Notes under the pieces: generated by a model
What the model saw: only the letters and a program-made list of their open reading frames with translations
The model's database searches: none
What the model was told of the DNA's origin: nothing
Made by a program: the position numbers and the translations under genes
Shown here: one piece after another, positions 61,591-64,000 of the stretch
How the letters are laid out: the number at the start of each line of letters is the position of its first letter
How positions within the stretch are numbered: the first letter of the stretch is position 1
NCBI GenBank assembly: GCA_017517665.1
Contig: JAFWYP010000001.1
Location: forward strand, 173,577-237,576
DNA length: 64,000 bases
Direction: 5' to 3'
Origin: Clostridia bacterium
Lineage (GTDB): Bacteria > Bacillota > Clostridia > Oscillospirales > Acutalibacteraceae

Positions 61591-62289
61591 TTATAAAATC
61601 TCTTCAAGAGTTTCCATAGTTTCCTTTGACGGTTCAGGGATATCGGCAAACGGGAATTTTATTCCCATGTTGTCATATTTTATCTGACAAAGCTTCCTGA
61701 ACGGCAGAAGCTCGGTTTTATCAATGCATTCATATTTATCTGCAATTCCCTTGAGTTTTTTAACATTGTCCTCGTTATCATTGAGTGTCGGAATTATAAC
61801 CTGACGGAGTGTAACGGGGATTTTTTCTTTGTTCAGATAAGCGAGAAATTCAATTGCTTTTTCCATCTCACAGCCGACGTGTTTTTTGTATAATTCACCG
61901 TCGGTATATTTTATGTCAAGCAGAACTCTGTCGGTATGCTTCAGAAGATTTTTGATGTCATCGTTCATAATACATCCCGAAGTGTCAAGGCAGGTGTTGA
62001 TGCCTTCTTTATGGGAAAGCTCAAAAATTTCTCTGACAAAATCTGCTTGCATCAGAGGTTCGCCGCCCGAAACGGTAATTCCGCCCTTGTTGCCGAAATA
62101 GCTCTTATATCTTGAAGCTTTTTGTATGATTTCTTCTGCGGAGTATTCTTTTCCGCCGCCGAAATCCCATGTGTCGGGGTTATGGCAGCAGCCGCATCGC
62201 AGGGGACAGCCCTGCATAAAAACCGCAAAACGCAGCCCCGGACCGTCCGAGGCTGCAAGGCTTTGTATCGAGTGTATTCTTCCCGTCAT
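61591..62289 (-). CDS. pflA: Pyruvate formate-lyase activating enzyme
   Basis: 232 residues, minus strand. The radical SAM motif CPLRCGCC lies near residue 30 in the PflA form, followed by [18 protein letters not shown] and [16 protein letters not shown] are present. It makes the glycyl radical on PflB using SAM. Its ATG overlaps the pflB stop (ATGA), so the two are co-translated. Confidence 0.96.
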   Translation of the reverse strand: MTGRIHSIQSLAASDGPGLRFAVFMQGCPLRCGCCHNPDTWDFGGGKEYSAEEIIQKASRYKSYFGNKGGITVSGGEPLMQADFVREIFELSHKEGINTCLDTSGCIMNDDIKNLLKHTDRVLLDIKYTDGELYKKHVGCEMEKAIEFLAYLNKEKIPVTLRQVIIPTLNDNEDNVKKLKGIADKYECIDKTELLPFRKLCQIKYDNMGIKFPFADIPEPSKETMETLEEIL

Positions 62290-64000
62290 ACCGCTTCGTG
62301 GAATGTTCTGCTGATAACTTCTCTCTGCTGTTCGCGTGAAAGCTTGTTGAAGTTAACTGCATAGCCTGAAACACGGATTGTGAGGTTGGGATAATCCTCG
62401 GGATTTTCGTATGCCTTCATGAGTGTTTCACGGTTAAGAACATTAACATTGATATGATGAGCCATTTTTGAGAAATAACCGTCAAGAATTGAAACGAGAT
62501 TGTCAACTCTTTCTTCGTCTGTTCTTCCGAGTGCTTCGGGAGTGATTGAGAAAGTATTTGAAACGCCGTCACGGCAGTCGTCATAGCTTATTTTTGCAAC
62601 GGAGTTGAGCGATGCGAGAGCACCGTTTTCTTCTCTGTTGTGCATGGGATTTGCACCGGGTGCAAAGGGTGCGGATGCCTTTCTGCCGTCAGGCGTTGCA
62701 CCTGTATTCTTGCCGTACATAACATTTGATGTGATTGTGAGAACGGAAAGAGTATGGATTGCGTGGCGATAGGTGGGAGTTTTGCGAAGCTCGGTAATCA
62801 TGCGGTGAGCCATGTCTTTTGCAATAAGGTCAACGCGGTCATCGTCATTGCCGTATTTCGGGAAATCGCCCTCTGTCTTGAATTCGGAAATAAATCCCTT
62901 TGAATCCTTAACGGGAATAACATTTGCAAATTTGATTGCACTCAGTGAGTCGGCAACAACAGAAAGGCCTGCGATACCGAATGCCATGAAACGCTCAACC
63001 TGAGTGTCGTGAAGAGCCATCTGGGTCTTTTCGTAGGCATATTTATCGTGCATATAATGGATGATGTTCATGGTGTTGACATAGAGATTGCTGAGCCACT
63101 TGATATAGATATCAAATCTTTCCATAACCTCGTCATAATCGAGCTTGTCACCGCTTAAAACGGGCATCTGAGGACCGATATGAATACCGCTTGTTGTATC
63201 GTAACCGCCGTTAATAGCGATAAGAAGAAGCTTTGCAAGGTTACATCTTGCGCCGAAGAACTGCATCTGCTTGCCGACCTTCATTGCGGAAACGCAGCAG
63301 GCAATTGCGTAGTCATCACCGTATATGGGACGCATAAGGTCATCGTTTTCATACTGGATTGAGTCTGTATCCTTTGAAACCTTTGCGCAAAATTTCTTGA
63401 ATCCGTCGGGGAGTGATGTTGACCAGAGAACGGTGAGATTGGGTTCGGGAGATGAACCGAGGGTATAAAGCGTGTTGAGCATACGGTAGCTGTTCTTTGT
63501 GACAAGAGTTCTTCCGTCTTCACCCATGCCGCCTACTGCTTCTGTTATCCACATCGGGTCGCCGCCGAAAAGCTCGTTGTATTCGGGTGTGCGAAGATGG
63601 CGTGCAATACGAAGCTTCATAACAAAATCGTCCATAAGCTCCTGTGCACCTTCTTCGGTAAGAATTCCGTTTTCGATATCTCTTTCGATATAAATATCAA
63701 AGAATGTGCTGACTCTGCCGAGTGACATAGCTGCGCCGTTCTGCTCTTTGATTGCGCCGAGATATGCAAAATATGTCCACTGGATTGCCTCGCGTGCATT
63801 TGATGCGGGCTGACTGATATCGAAGCCGTACATAGCCGCCATTTCCTTGAGATAACCGAGGAAGGTTATCTGCTGGAAGAGCTCTTCATCAAGACGGATT
63901 TGCTCCGTATTAAAAGCGTGATTTGTAAGGGCATTTTTATCTTTTTTCTTTTCTTCAATAAGCTTGTCAATGCCGTAGAGGGCAACTCTGCGGTAGTCAC
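62286..64000 (-). CDS. pflB: Formate C-acetyltransferase (pyruvate formate-lyase), 5' truncated by window edge
   Basis: Minus strand; an internal ATG begins at 63842, but the frame stays open to 64000 with conserved sequence ([17 protein letters not shown]), so the real start is outside the window. The catalytic Cys pair is in AIACCVSAM. The glycyl-radical loop RVSGYAVNF lies 30 residues from the C-terminus. It cleaves pyruvate with CoA to acetyl-CoA and formate. Its presence with PflA marks anaerobic mixed-acid-type fermentation. Confidence 0.97.
   Translation of the reverse strand, partial: DYRRVALYGIDKLIEEKKKDKNALTNHAFNTEQIRLDEELFQQITFLGYLKEMAAMYGFDISQPASNAREAIQWTYFAYLGAIKEQNGAAMSLGRVSTFFDIYIERDIENGILTEEGAQELMDDFVMKLRIARHLRTPEYNELFGGDPMWITEAVGGMGEDGRTLVTKNSYRMLNTLYTLGSSPEPNLTVLWSTSLPDGFKKFCAKVSKDTDSIQYENDDLMRPIYGDDYAIACCVSAMKVGKQMQFFGARCNLAKLLLIAINGGYDTTSGIHIGPQMPVLSGDKLDYDEVMERFDIYIKWLSNLYVNTMNIIHYMHDKYAYEKTQMALHDTQVERFMAFGIAGLSVVADSLSAIKFANVIPVKDSKGFISEFKTEGDFPKYGNDDDRVDLIAKDMAHRMITELRKTPTYRHAIHTLSVLTITSNVMYGKNTGATPDGRKASAPFAPGANPMHNREENGALASLNSVAKISYDDCRDGVSNTFSITPEALGRTDEERVDNLVSILDGYFSKMAHHINVNVLNRETLMKAYENPEDYPNLTIRVSGYAVNFNKLSREQQREVISRTFHEAV

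Overview
The window looks like a chromosome segment from an anaerobic, endospore-forming, fermentative Clostridia-type Firmicute, most likely a gut Oscillospirales/Ruminococcaceae-like lineage. This is an inference from gene content. The sporulation/division block spoVB-like, mazG, HU, S4 (yabO), yabP, yabQ, divIC and yabR is present, as are pflB/pflA, recJ-relA-dtd-hemZ and a single-operon pyr cluster. There are many glycan-degrading enzymes, strong AGGAGG Shine-Dalgarno sequences, TTGACA/TATAAT promoters and moderate-to-low GC. No phage, insertion sequence or CRISPR array was seen.

Layout. Position 1-6000: a left-truncated GH5 enzyme, an ECF-type sigma factor with a long C-terminal extension and a small membrane protein, then an XRE regulator, an alpha/beta hydrolase and an APH-type kinase. 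Position 6000-14900: a secreted GH99/WbsX-like protein, an initiator tRNA on the minus strand, a GPH-type sugar symporter coupled to an unassigned glycosidase, a metallophosphoesterase and an MBL-fold hydrolase. Position 14900-25100: a secreted LCAT-like lipase, NfeD plus an SPFH protein, an FAD oxidoreductase, a GH38 alpha-mannosidase, a membrane M28 peptidase and a propeller-like protein. Position 25100-26350 is almost gene-poor. It holds a regular 21-nt-period hairpin array, a DUF1292 gene, and a promoter-to-terminator unit of about 400 nt that looks like a structured non-coding RNA.

Position 26350-44140 is housekeeping: a CE15-like esterase, recJ, relA, dtd, a glyoxalase-II-like hydrolase, hemZ, a uridine-kinase-like protein, the spoVB-to-yabR sporulation/division cluster, an orphan fumarase alpha subunit, hpf, an RNA methyltransferase and a diacylglycerol-kinase-family lipid kinase. 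Position 44140-47500 is accessory: a phosphoesterase, a secreted LRAT-like (permuted NlpC/P60-like) protein, a 59-codon DUF6440-like gene and an AT-rich exported protein. Position 47500-56400 pairs minus-strand isocitrate dehydrogenase/aconitase with a divergent pyrC-K-D-F-E-B-I operon. Position 56400-64000 holds a Dabb protein, GH43, a circularly permuted GH3, an AhpD-like protein, an SDR, and convergent pflA with a right-truncated pflB.

The genes fit an organism that takes up plant and host glycan fragments (GH5, GH3, GH43, GH38, CE15, GPH symporter), ferments them through pyruvate formate-lyase, makes glutamate precursors with a partial oxidative TCA branch (aconitase, IDH), makes its own pyrimidines and sporulates. 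The two most unusual stretches are the candidate structured RNA (about 25895-26296) and the adjacent variable-stem/constant-linker hairpin array (25331-25427). Both were read by eye and need covariance or RNA-seq evidence.
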